Shown: positions 10,632 through 21,300 of the stretch, one piece after another
Position numbering within the stretch: the first letter of the stretch is position 1
Layout of the letters: every line of letters starts with the position of its first letter
DNA from: Corinectria fuckeliana
Taxonomy: Eukaryota; Ascomycota; Sordariomycetes; Hypocreales; Nectriaceae
NCBI GenBank assembly: GCA_019137255.1
Contig: WPDH01000034.1
Span: forward strand, 186,001 to 250,000
Length of the DNA stretch: 64,000 bases
Direction of reading: 5' to 3'
The notes under the pieces: model-generated
Database searches by the model: none
Told to the model about the DNA's origin: nothing
The model's input: the letters and a program-made list of their open reading frames with translations, nothing else
Translations under genes and position numbers: made by a program

Positions 10632-11909
10632 ATGAAAATCCTCCTTCACTCTCACTTCCCAGCTGGCCATGCATATCCCATGCAAGCCGTGGCCCAAGAG
10701 CTGGTCCGCCGCGGCCACGACGTCGTATGGCTAACAAGCGCCGACAACGAAGCGCGCGTCCGCACCGCGGGAGCCGTCTTCGTCGCCACAGAAGCCATCG
10801 CCGTCGTGGACGCCCCGCTGATGGCCGAGAACGAAACCGGCCTACTGGATGGCGCGCACAGCCGCCTGCAGTCTCGCGTGGCTGCCCAGGTGAGCGACTA
10901 TCGCCGGGTGCTGCGAGGGTTTGCGGCCGACGTGCTCCTCGTCGACGTGCTGCCCTTCGGCGCCAGGGCGCTGTACGAACTGGGCGAGATTCCCGTGTAT
11001 GCCACGCTGGGAGTCATTCCCATGTACATGTCGTGCTGGGGGGCTCCTCAGGCTGTGTCGGGAAAGGCACCTCCGTCCTCCGTGCTTGGCCTGCTTTGGA
11101 ATCATATCCAACACCTCGTTCGCCAGTGGATACTCCTGCCAATGTTTCTGCGACCGGTCATCAACACCCAAAGAAGAGCCTTGGGCCTAGGAAACCTCCC
11201 CTATGGCGACCCCATTGAGTCCTTCATCTACAGTCCCTTCCTGCACATCCAGGCCTCGTCTCCGTCACTGGAGTTCCGGCAGCGCCCGAAGCCCACTCAG
11301 CAGAGGATTCACACCCATCATGTTGGACCACTCGTCACATCCGTGACGACGGACCCAAACCAGCTACCAGAGTGGTGGGACGACATCGTGAAGCACCCTC
11401 GGGTCGTGGGAATCACCCAGGGAACCCTGGCAATGGATCCAACGTCGTTGATCATGCCCGCCATCGAAGCTCTCTCAGACAACGCCGAGCTTCTCTTGGT
11501 GGTTGCTTCACCGCACTCGGATGAAATCAAGGCACGAGTTGGGGACCTCCCCAATGTCCGTTTTGCCAAATGGATACCGTACCATCTATACTTGCCACAG
11601 CTCTGTCTTCTCATTACCAACGGCGGATACGGCAGCATCACGCAGGCTTTGTCACATAAAGTCCCGCTGATATGTGCTGGCCAGACCGAGGACAAGAAAG
11701 ACACGGCTGCAAGAGTTGGCTGGGCAGGTGCGGGAATAGATCTAAAGACCGACAATCCCTCAACAAGCCAAATCCGGACTGCTGCCGCCCAGATCTTGGC
11801 TGACGGAAGCTACCAGGAGAGGGCTGCGCGCCTTGGAGACGAGCTAAACGAGCTAGGGGGACCAAAAATGGCCAGTGAACTCTTGGAGCAGCTTGTAAAG
11901 AACAGTTGA
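10632..11909 (+). CDS. GT1-family UDP-glycosyltransferase (macrolide-GT-like), 425 aa, intronless
   Basis: Cytosolic glycosyltransferase that would transfer a sugar from UDP-sugar to a small lipophilic acceptor. The N-terminal half starts MKILLHSHFPAGHAYPMQAV, the family's acceptor-side Rossmann start with a His in the expected catalytic position. The C-terminal donor-binding domain has the motif LLITNGGYGSITQAL (residues about 331-345), corresponding to THGGxxS of the family, followed by PLICAGQTEDK where the sugar is held. Length (425 aa) fits bacterial-type macrolide/UGT enzymes better than the larger fungal sterol glucosyltransferases. There is no signal peptide or membrane tail. A single exon is unusual beside its multi-exon neighbours and could reflect transfer from bacteria, although many fungal GT1 genes are also intron-poor. 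It is flanked by a pseudogene and gene-poor DNA. Acceptor unknown. Confidence 0.88.
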   Translation: MKILLHSHFPAGHAYPMQAVAQELVRRGHDVVWLTSADNEARVRTAGAVFVATEAIAVVDAPLMAENETGLLDGAHSRLQSRVAAQVSDYRRVLRGFAADVLLVDVLPFGARALYELGEIPVYATLGVIPMYMSCWGAPQAVSGKAPPSSVLGLLWNHIQHLVRQWILLPMFLRPVINTQRRALGLGNLPYGDPIESFIYSPFLHIQASSPSLEFRQRPKPTQQRIHTHHVGPLVTSVTTDPNQLPEWWDDIVKHPRVVGITQGTLAMDPTSLIMPAIEALSDNAELLLVVASPHSDEIKARVGDLPNVRFAKWIPYHLYLPQLCLLITNGGYGSITQALSHKVPLICAGQTEDKKDTAARVGWAGAGIDLKTDNPSTSQIRTAAAQILADGSYQERAARLGDELNELGGPKMASELLEQLVKNS

Positions 11910-14900
11910 GTTATGAAGCTCATAGCAAAGGTCACCTATCCTAGCTGCGCTGGGGTGGCGGATCGAGATGTGGGATAGCTTGCAGAACGTCCCACGACGT
12001 AGATCAGGGTTCGGCCGCTGCAGACTCGATAAGACTACCGAAGCTGAGTTTGAGAAGAGGAGCGAGCGGGCCATCTTTCACTTTGACGTAACGATGTGAC
12101 AGCAATTTGAAGTATGAACGAGTTGATGCCGAAGTAAACATTGTATGCTTGGGGCTTAGCCTATGACAACCAGGGCTTTTCGGTAGACGTTGGTATTGCA
12201 CTTCGGACTGTGAGAAAGGAGTATCGGGGTTTAGCCGTTTCTGGAGGAGGGAGAGTCGGAGTATTATATCGGCCGTTTTCGTGAGGGCGAAGAACGTGAA
12301 GAGTAAGGTTTCGGGAGACTGCACGATGGCTTGGAGAGGCGTCGGTTAGGCAGATCTTTTCCCACCTCTTGAAATGTAGTATCGTAATCGGTTTGATCGG
12401 CCGTTCGGTTTATAATCCAGGATGCGCTGTGGATGTATCGACGATCGGATAATGAAAGCTTGGTCCTGCTTCGATGGGGTTGTTAGCACATATCAAAGAC
12501 CATCTCAGGAGAAGGGAATTCAACATGTCCTGCTTAACCTTGGGTATCAGAGGGAAACCTCGGGCCTTCAGAGAGGGAAATGCTGGCGAAGCACTTGAGA
12601 CGAATATGCTGCATAGTGTCAGCTGCTCTTCCTTACATTTCGACACAGCTTTGAAGAGCAGTTTCTGCCAAGCTGACCCGCAATCTTGGAATCTGTTTGC
12701 CATAAAGTATGTATCAACCTTGCACTCCCTGGCAGTGGTTTTGCTATACTCAAGAATAGTTCAAGGGCTCGGTGCCCAGGACGATAGGGCTCAGAGGGAA
12801 TGAGGTAGTGCCATTTAAACCAGTTGAGCGACGGATTAGTCGTCTGGACTGCGCCCGAGGTTTGAATTTGAGGAAGATAAAAAAAAACCTGGCTCCTTTC
12901 AACATTAATCGGACGAAGTTGATCTCGCAGTGTTTCTTGACAGAAGGGCGTTAGCATAAGGTGCTCGCCGTAAAGGCTTGTCTTCGCATGTAGCTGAGCC
13001 AAAATGCCCTGAAGTATGATCCTGGCGATGTTCGAAATGACTCGAGCGTTCGTTACTTCGTATGACTGTCCCGACACGCATCTGCCAGCGCTTTGCAACT
13101 AACCAGTCCTTGGAACAAGAGATTAGTAACTTAAACAAGTTGGTAAGTTGAGAGGAATCGAAGATGGTCTTGGCAATGATTTAATGAAGTCGGTCCTGCA
13201 CTGATAGCCCAACGGAGGCGGCACCAGCCATCCAATCGGGCTTCCAAAGAAGAATGGCGTTTCGGCTGCTTTAGTATTGAAACGAAGAGGAGTTTCCTGA
13301 AAATCTGATGTGACCTGAAACTTAAAGAGATGTCGTTTTGTAGGTTGACTTCTAGAACACTAAAACGACAATGTGAGGCTCAGCTAACGGGTTGACAGTA
13401 GAGAGACCAACTCCAGGAGGGGTACCCTTCTTCTTGCCTGCTACACCTACTTGCCAATGAGTTGTTCCAGCGTGATGCGCTAGGTCTTGTTTTCCAGGCG
13501 TAATTAAGGTCTTTAACGAACAAAGTAGGCGATAGAAAAGCTGGAGGGGTGGTAGTTTTTGAGTCGATTCGGAAACGTCGTGTCGGAACCGTGTCTTCTC
13601 GATGGCGCCTAACTCAGCTAGGACATTGTCTTGGCCGAAGTCCCCGACGCTTAAGACATCTTGGGGATGCGTTTCGATCAGGGGAGGTCTGGAGGTCTGG
13701 AGCTTTCTTTTATCGAAGAAGTCTTCGGAAATCGTGGTAAAGCATTACGAAACGCTACTTGGACTCACTGCAACTGGCCAGTAAGCTTTCCCGGTGAAGG
13801 AAACCTTCTTGTTGAATTATGTCTCTCGTCTTGTAGTGTCGTCTCACCATTTATTCTAGATGACAGGTTGGGCTTGCTACGGCAGCGATAGGATCCTGGC
13901 TTTTCCCCTTCGTTGTAGATGGGTTATGGTAATCTTGGATCCGGTCGGGCTAGGAAGTAGGTGGTCGTAGATGGCAATAGTTCTACAGTGGTTCGAGCTC
14001 CTTGCGCCGTTGGGGTGAGTGACAAAGGTATTTCGAGGATCTTGGTCTGGTGTGCCTTTGGTTTGGTAAGTAAAATCAACTTACCAAACTTTGTAGAGGG
14101 GGCGAAGAGGAGATAAAAGTCTCCGAGCTGACAGGTCTGGTCAATGAAGTCTTCAAAAGTGTAGCTGAAGCACGCTAAAAGGCTGGCTGGAATGAGGGTC
14201 GCCAGCGAGCTTGGTCACCGACGAGCTCTCTCCTTCTGAACAAGCTCTCACATCGTCTTTCGAAGTATATCTTTTGTCTGTACTTGGCCGGGAGTATCGG
14301 TTTGAACTCGATAGTATATATTATTGGCTTCTTGACCTGGGTTGTGACGTGTCGCAGAAGTTTTCGGTCGGGTTGGGGCGGGATCGTGTAGTCTTCGTAG
14401 AATATGGGTAGAAGAGTGGAAGAAACTGGACGACTGTAAACGAAAGCAAAAGAATGCCTAGGGCGTAAGAAGCCCGAAGGAAGTATCCTAGATGACGCTT
14501 TGTGATGGAAAGGGTGTGGGAGGGCATCGGGAGAAGGGGAGTGAGCACTGACCCGACGAGAACAAAGGTAGCAGCCAAGTTTCGATCTGATGTTCTCGGA
14601 GGCTACCTGACTAGCTGCGTCTGTTTTCTGGATGATATCGTCGATGTGTGATTCTCTTGATGGCGAGAAGGCGGATCCTTGATGAATGATGCTCCTCGGG
14701 GAGGTGGGGGAAAGTTGGGTTTTCTGGAGGGGGAGAAGGGCAAGGTGGGAGGAGGCCAAGCACCGCTGCGGGCGAGCAGATGGCTCTAGGCACGACGCTG
14801 GGTGCGATGAAGAACAACAACAAAGGGAGACAGGATGGCAAGATCATGAGGTTATTTCAGTGTCTTTTGGGTATGATTACAGTTGTGAGGATCCTGAAGA

Positions 14901-16475
14901 AAACGTGTCAAGTGCCTGCTGTCGAGGGGCAGCTGCACTGCCCTGGAGGAAGCCTGAGGGCCAAAACACCAAAACACCGCCACAGGAGAACAGGAAACCA
15001 AGATGATAACGCTGCTACGACACGAGATAGAAGACACAATGAGCACAGAGACGATGACCATATCACTGTGACATCAAAGGAATCATTCACGAAAAGGGGC
15101 TTCATCCGTCTTTGTCTTTTCTTTCACGCGTCGGGCCAGAACAACATCAACACCCGAACAGCATCTCACGAGAACAACCTCCCACCACAGCAGTTTTCTT
15201 CTTCAAGACGGGGCACAAGGCCTCGATCCCAATGAAAAAAAAGGGTTGTTTGTAACCAAAGATTTGTAGCCGCCCACAGGGGGGATGGGGGGCGCTGTGA
15301 GGATATCCAAAAGCCCCCCCTGGAGTCCCCCAGCCATATGCAAATGGCTGAGCTCGCAGACCCGGTCTTCTTGAGCACCAGGCGCTACCGGCCTCGCCGC
15401 AACGCATGAAGAGAAGAGAAGAAGAAGAAGAGGGGCGTCGTGGGAGGCGGGGAGGTTTTTATACTGGCCCCCCCGGGCTGCCAATCACTCGCCAGCGCGG
15501 GCCGACCCCTGCCCGGCTGTTGTCTGCCGTCCCGATCGATCGACTGGGGCGGATGATCACCTGTGCAGACTGCTGGATCAGGCGGGGTGCAGGTTGCTTT
15601 GGAAGGGTCAGATGCCTGTCGCTGTTCGGGGTGCCTGGGCGAACAGGGGTTACGTCGCTGTGGTGTTTGATGCTCTATTCCTAGACATGGTGATCTCCGC
15701 GCACCACAGCAATATGAAAAGAATCTAAATAGCCTGGGATCATTGATAAATGAGTCTCTACGTCCGAGTATATTTTTTATCTAGACATCTCGTGTTGTGG
15801 TGGTGTCCCTGACAAGTGTTCTCTTCGGTGTTCCAGGCGCCCCCGATGCACACTAAACTCGCAACCGCCCTCACAATGCAGGCATCCAATGATTAAATGA
15901 CTACAGTGAGATGAACGCACAAAACAATAATAAACGGGGATGCACTCGCATTTACGAGAAATCTGTATCAGAGTCAATAACTCGATTATCCAAGTCCAGC
16001 TCGTCAAGGACATCCCGATGCGTGCAGAGCCACTCAAGCAGATCAGCCGAATAAAACAAAACCAGGCAGACAGACCCGCATCAGGCCAATAAAAAAAATC
16101 GAACACAACTGTGATTCATTGCTCCCTTTCTGGACGAGGTCGTGTGCAGGGCGTCCTCGGGGCAGGGGCTTAGGGCATGCTCAACCCACGAGGGGGCACA
16201 TCTTCACGAAAACCCATTGCAGCACATTCTCGTTTGATCTCGGAGGTAGGCATTATCATTATATCCCTTAGAAACATTTTTAATAATAGTAGAATGAAGT
16301 GCGGGTGCCTTGTTTTGGCGAGTGTCCCGTGGTGTTGTTGGCCGGGACCCGCACTTGCGTCGCCCCCGAGACGTTTCTCCCTATTATTTGGGCAGCCAGC
16401 TGCCGAATTACCTGCAGACCACACAAAAGGTGCTTTCCCAGATCACTTCAGGGCCCCACTCAGTCCTTTTTTTCC
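11910..16475. other. Long gene-poor region (about 4.6 kb)
   Basis: No protein family could be recognised. Short open frames on both strands lack domains and look random. The longest, on the minus strand at 14175-14759, is Ser/Arg/Pro-rich with no recognised motif. Base composition is near the window average rather than strongly AT-rich, so heavy repeat-induced point mutation is not evident by eye. An 11-bp inverted repeat is listed separately. The part near 15250-15330 is G/C-homopolymer rich. Confidence 0.45.
14061..14089. repeat. 11-bp perfect inverted repeat with 7-nt loop
   Basis: GTTTGGTAAGT (14061-14071) and ACTTACCAAAC (14079-14089) are exact reverse complements around AAAATCA. They would form a stable hairpin on either strand. 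No transposon ends or terminator context could be assigned. Confidence 0.7.
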
Positions 16476-16530
16476 TATTTAACCCCGTGCCCTCTCCCTC
16501 TCCCTCTTCCTCCTCTCTTCTCTTCCTTCA
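16476..16530 (+). promoter_or_regulatory. Core promoter: TATA-like box and CT-rich block
   Basis: TATTTAA at about 16476-16482 is followed by an almost pure C/T block at about 16491-16530. A CCACAACACAACATC-type leader comes next. This layout is typical of highly expressed filamentous-fungal genes. It drives the module array starting near 16640. Confidence 0.6.
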
Positions 16531-16639
16531 TCCACAACACAACATCATTACCAATATATTTATCCACCAAGACCATCAGACCACGTCCGTCCTACCCTTC
16601 GTCTCTGGACCGGTGCATCGGGGCATCCAAATCACCGTG

Positions 16640-17300
16640 ATGGCTGGCGTCACTCTTCAACATGGGTGGTCACAACGCCAACCAAGATCAGGCTCAGTCC
16701 TAGGCTTCGGCTTGCGACGTCGTTAAGGTTTGTCCCCTTTCCCCAGGATCTCATGTTTGCACTTTCTGACCACTAGCATAGTCCGAACACAACCTCTTGG
16801 CCACTATGGCAATCAGGATGCCATGGGCACAGGCCAAGTCACGGCATGTATCATGTCGGTGTCTGTGGTGGCGGGTGGCGACGTCGTTGAGGTCCGTCTT
16901 TTATATCCCACGCATGTTGCTTCTCAATCCTAACTGACTTCACAGTCCGAAAATATCTTTCTTCGAGTCGGCGCTCACGAAAGAGTGCGCAACCAGTCCT
17001 GGTGCTGGGGCCTCGGCCGGGCTGCGACGTCGTTATGGTATGTCTTTGCCACTCCCATGCCTTCCTTTGTCAACCTCTGATCCATTTTCAGTCCGAACTC
17101 GTCCACTGTGACCTTCGGAGCACAATGATCAAGAAGAGGTACCTGCTCCGTCGCGCGGCGGTCAGCGACGACCTTCGCAAGGCCTTGTCTTCCCAATGAG
17201 TCTTGCACCGTGTGAGCGACATCGTTAAGGTTAGTCTTGTTGTTCCTACGCCTACCTTTACCAGCCTCTAACCAGTTCCACAGTCCGAAACCTCATCTAC
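16640..17300 (+). repeat. Tandem array of exon-like modules separated by four 54-bp introns
   Basis: Four GT-AG introns lie at 16728-16781, 16892-16945, 17038-17091 and 17230-17283. Every one is exactly 54 bp with donor GTNNGTC and a CTAAC/CTGAC/CTGAT branch site near the end. The exon edge before each intron is nearly constant, (G)CGACGTCGTTAAG with one or two changes, and the edge after each is always TCCGAA. The modules between them are 110, 92 and 138 nt and diverge inside. In the DVVK|SE frame set by the edges the modules carry stops or lengths not divisible by three, so no long spliced protein results. It is either a decayed repetitive gene or a spliced non-coding transcript. I do not recognise a family. 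A fused junction-like stretch (GCGGTTAAGTCCCAT) recurs near 17862-17876 without an intron. Confidence 0.75.
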
Positions 17301-18378
17301 GCTCAGAGTATTGCTGAGGCGGCGGCCAGGTCCGACAAAACAACAACCCTTGGAGAGGAATCTGGTTCCCCTCGGTTGCTTCTGTCTCGTGGGAAATCAC
17401 GCCTCCTACGGCGTCATCCCACTGGGAGTCAGGTTCCTCTCAACCCGACTCTTTCCATGGACCTGGCCCCGCTGAGGACGCATACTTGATTCTTCCGCAG
17501 GCTGTCCCGGTCACGGACCCGACCTCTTCCGGGGCTCAGCCTGCGGAAGACAGTTTCGGCCTGCTCCAGCCAGTTGGCCCTTCTTACGTCTTCTCAGAAG
17601 TGACCCCCCGCCAGAGAGGCATGGGCCTGGCTGGAGCCGCCGGCGTTACATGCGACGCGTCGGCGAGCGGACTATAATCAAACTCATCAGGAGTCTGAGG
17701 AGGAGTCCGACAACGACGAGAACATGGGCTCTGGCGAGGATTCTGAAGAACCCGGAACCCGCCAACCAGCCGACAAGGTCTACGACAGCCTCATCACCAA
17801 CACCGCATAGCCCTGGCCCAAGTCTCTGCCCCATTGGTCGTCGGGAAGAGTGCGCCGGACGACGCGGTTAAGTCCCATGTGGTGCATGCCGTCGAGGGCG
17901 CACTTGCGGGCTGGCTGAAGGTCAAATTAACTGGGTTTGCCGTTCAGGCAGCCTGCAGTCTTCGGCCTCGACGACATGTACCACACCGGACTTAACGACG
18001 TCGCGCCGCGGACTCTTTCCGGCCATCAGTGTGGTAGGGACCTGGTCCTGAGGCTGATCAGTTTCATCTCTCACTCGGCTCACTCTCGGCTCTTTCGCAT
18101 TTGGCGACCTTGGAAGGTGGAAGCAGACGGAGGGGGAAGATGGAAGGGCGGAATGGGGCGGAACGAACGGGATGAGCCTCTACCACTACAGAACCACATA
18201 ATATGCAAACTTCTAAAACTTCATCTTCATTACTCATTTGTACACAGTGATATCCCGCGAACACTACTCCATTCTCCACCCTCTTCTTAGTTCTGCACAC
18301 ATCCATCCCCAAGACGCGATCATACGTGCCTCCCACCGCGTTGATCAATGCATGTGCCTAAGGCCCAGGTTTAGGGCT
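17301..18378 (+). other. Downstream part of the module locus, uncertain coding remnants
   Basis: Several short frames look protein-like but are out of register. One reads from about 17310 (RNLIYAQSIAEAAARSDK). A second runs roughly 17340-17677 and is Pro/Ser-rich. A third at 17673-17810 is acidic (QESEEESDNDENMGSGEDSE) and ends in TAG. They may be later exons of the module gene or remnants of it. The last 400 bases lie beyond the 3' end of the minus-strand urea amidolyase. No family recognised. Confidence 0.35.
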
Positions 18379-21300
18379 TCACTCTTCAATCACAACCATG
18401 TCATCATTCACATCCACCAGATCCCCCGCTTCAACGAGCACAGCCGTACAAGTGCCACCCGTGGGACTCGGAATCTCCACCTCCATCTTGCTCGACTCCA
18501 AGCACAGCTGCATTCCCCAAAAGTCAGCTCATGTATGTTTAGTTGGAAGGAAACCTCGGCTTACCAGCACGTCACCTTTCTCGACGACGTCTCCCTTCTT
18601 CACAATAACCTTGTAGCACCGGCCGGGCATCGCAGCCACCACGCGTTCTCCTTTGATATCCGAGGCCCCAAAGGACAGACCGTGCGCCAGGTCGCTGGCT
18701 TTGGCGCTGGGCTGGAAAGGGCGGCACAGGTCCTCGACGAAGGGGGCGCTTGCGATGGCCTTGGCTTGGCGGCCGGCCGTGGCGGCGATGTCGTCTTTGT
18801 TCTCCTCCAGCCACGCCTCGTACTGCACCAGGTCTAGCACACCGTCGCTCACGCGCACGAGCTCCCGAGTGGACTTGGCGTCGAGCTCGGCCTCGCTGAC
18901 GTGGTAGAAGTTGATGCGGTCGAACTGGCGGAACATCCACGGATTGGCGTTGGACGTGTTCGCGCCGTCTTCACGTCCGCTGCCGACCCGACTCGAGTCC
19001 CAGACGTCCACCGTACGGCCGACCAGCTGATAGCCTCCAGGAGAATCTGTGGCATATATGCACATGTACTGCCCGCCGATGCCCACAGCGCCCCGGGGGG
19101 TGAACGACCGCGAAGGGTTGTACTTTGTGCCGAACAAGCGATGTCGAGGGTCGAGAGGGACGGCACAAGGCGAACCGAGGAACACGTCGCCGAGACCGAG
19201 GACGAGAAACGTGGCATCGTGCAGCAAGCTGGAGATGTCATCGAGGCCGTTTAATTTCTGGAGAAACTCGACGTTACTCGGCAGCCACGGCGCTTCACTT
19301 CGGATCGTGGCCGCGTACCGCTCCACAGCAGCTCGGTTGACGCTGTCGTTGAAGGCGAGCGGGAGGTGGAAGATTCGCGAAGGGACCTCTGTTGGCATGT
19401 TGTATGACCCAACGTGCTCTACCAAGCGAGCCACCATGGTGTCTGGGGACAGGCCACTCCCATAGCTGACATGGAGGGTGAAAACACCCGGCGTTAGCTC
19501 TTCTACGCCTGGGATGGGGTTCTTCTTGTGCTGTTCGCAGAACGCGAATATGCCAAAGCTTTGTCGCAGGTCAAAGGCCGTCGCCTCCCCAAACTCCAGC
19601 AACATGGCGTCATCTCCAGCTTGCCGAATCAGAATTTGCTGGCCGTCTTGGTCGATGCGGCCGACCACGATGGGGTTTTGGGCCAGTGCTATCTCCAATG
19701 CTGCTTCGTCTCCTGGTATATCCGGGACTGGGAGAGCCGTCAGGTTCTCAATCACCCGGTCCAGCTGCTCGTCAAGCTCGAGGGCCTCCTCGACGCTGAT
19801 GATGGAGAACCGTATGGTATCTCCCGGCCGAACTTGGCCCATCTTCCACATATCCGCTGACGCTATCACGCAGAACACCACGAACCCTCCGAGACTGGGA
19901 CCGTCACAGGCCAACACGACGGCCTCATCACCTGTGAAGCTTACGCTGCCGACCGAATACGGGCTGTCGTGGATATTGGAAGGGTGCAGCCCGGCCTCTC
20001 CGCCTGTCTGTCGCGCCCACTCTGGCTGCGGTCCCGTAAGCCGCACGCCGAGCCGGTTGCTGTTGTGGTGGACCCTCCACTCGCTCGAGAAGAGGCCTCG
20101 GAAACTATCAGAGGTGAAGAAGTCTGGCTCGCCGTGAGGGCCAGGGACGACCCGGATAGTCCACTGAGATTTTCGCTGACGAGGAACTGGAATCGCAGGA
20201 GCAACTCGAAGAAGCTCACTTTGCGACGAGTCACGAGCCTTGACGGGCAGAATATCCCGGGCATGGAGCTTTCGACCTTTGAACCCCCCAAACTTGCCCA
20301 ACTCGAACGTCGCTCGACTTCCCATAACGACTGGGACCTGAATACCGCCCTCGACGGCCAGATACACCCGATAACCATACTCGACTGTCCCGATGGCTAG
20401 AACCTGGCCCGAACGAATGCGGATTGCTTGGTTTGCAGCTACTGGCTTGTTGTCGAGCGTCATGGGGGCGTCGCCTCCAGTCACTGCAACGATGGTATCG
20501 CAGTGAAACCGCAGCGACGGTCCTTGCAGCGTGCACTCAAGCCCAGCAGCATCTGGCGCGTTGTTCACAAGACGATTTGCCAGTCGGAAGGAGAAAGAAT
20601 CCATGGGGCCTCCGGGCGGAACACCAACGCTCCAGTACCCAATCCTTCCAGGATAGTCCTGAACCGTGGTCAGAGCCCCAGGCTGGAGGACCTCAAAGGA
20701 CGGCGACACAATCTGGAATGTGTCCAGTGACTTTGTGGTGTAGTTACCGGACTCAAACAAAGAGGACGACACGATTTGGCGCAGGTACTCCAGGTTCGTC
20801 TCAACACCCTCCAACCGGGTGGCAGCTAACCCTTCCTCCAAGTTCTTGAGCGCCTCGCGACGGTCGGTGCCAGAAGCAATAAGTTTGGCCACCAACGGGT
20901 CGTAGGAGGTTGTGATCTCGGTACCGACCTTGACCCAGGTGTCGACTCTCAGACTTGAAGGGAAAGCGAGTGCTGTGATGCGGCCGGAACAAGGCCGGAA
21001 GGACTGCATGGGGCTCTCAGCATACAGTCGAACTTCGATCGAAGCGCCGCGGATAGTCAAAGCACTGGCCGAAGCACCAAAAAGACGTTCGATCTTCTCA
21101 TTAGCAATGTTTAGCATACACTCAACCAAGTCCAGGCCTGTCACTGACTCGGTGACCGGGTGCTCGACCTGCAGCCGCGTGTTGACTTCGAGAAAGTAGA
21201 ACTTCTGGGTGTCAACATCGTAGATGAACTCCACGGTGCCGACGTTGCGATACTTGACCGACGACGCGAGGCGCACAGCAGCAGCTTTCATCTCTTCCCG

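Noticed and set aside
14175..14759. 194-codon minus-strand frame as a gene
   Set aside because: No domain, biased Ser/Arg/Pro composition, no promoter or intron signals, and it lies in featureless DNA.
17937..18290. 117-codon plus-strand frame downstream of the module array
   Set aside because: No domain or conserved pattern. It overlaps the 3' flank of the urea amidolyase.
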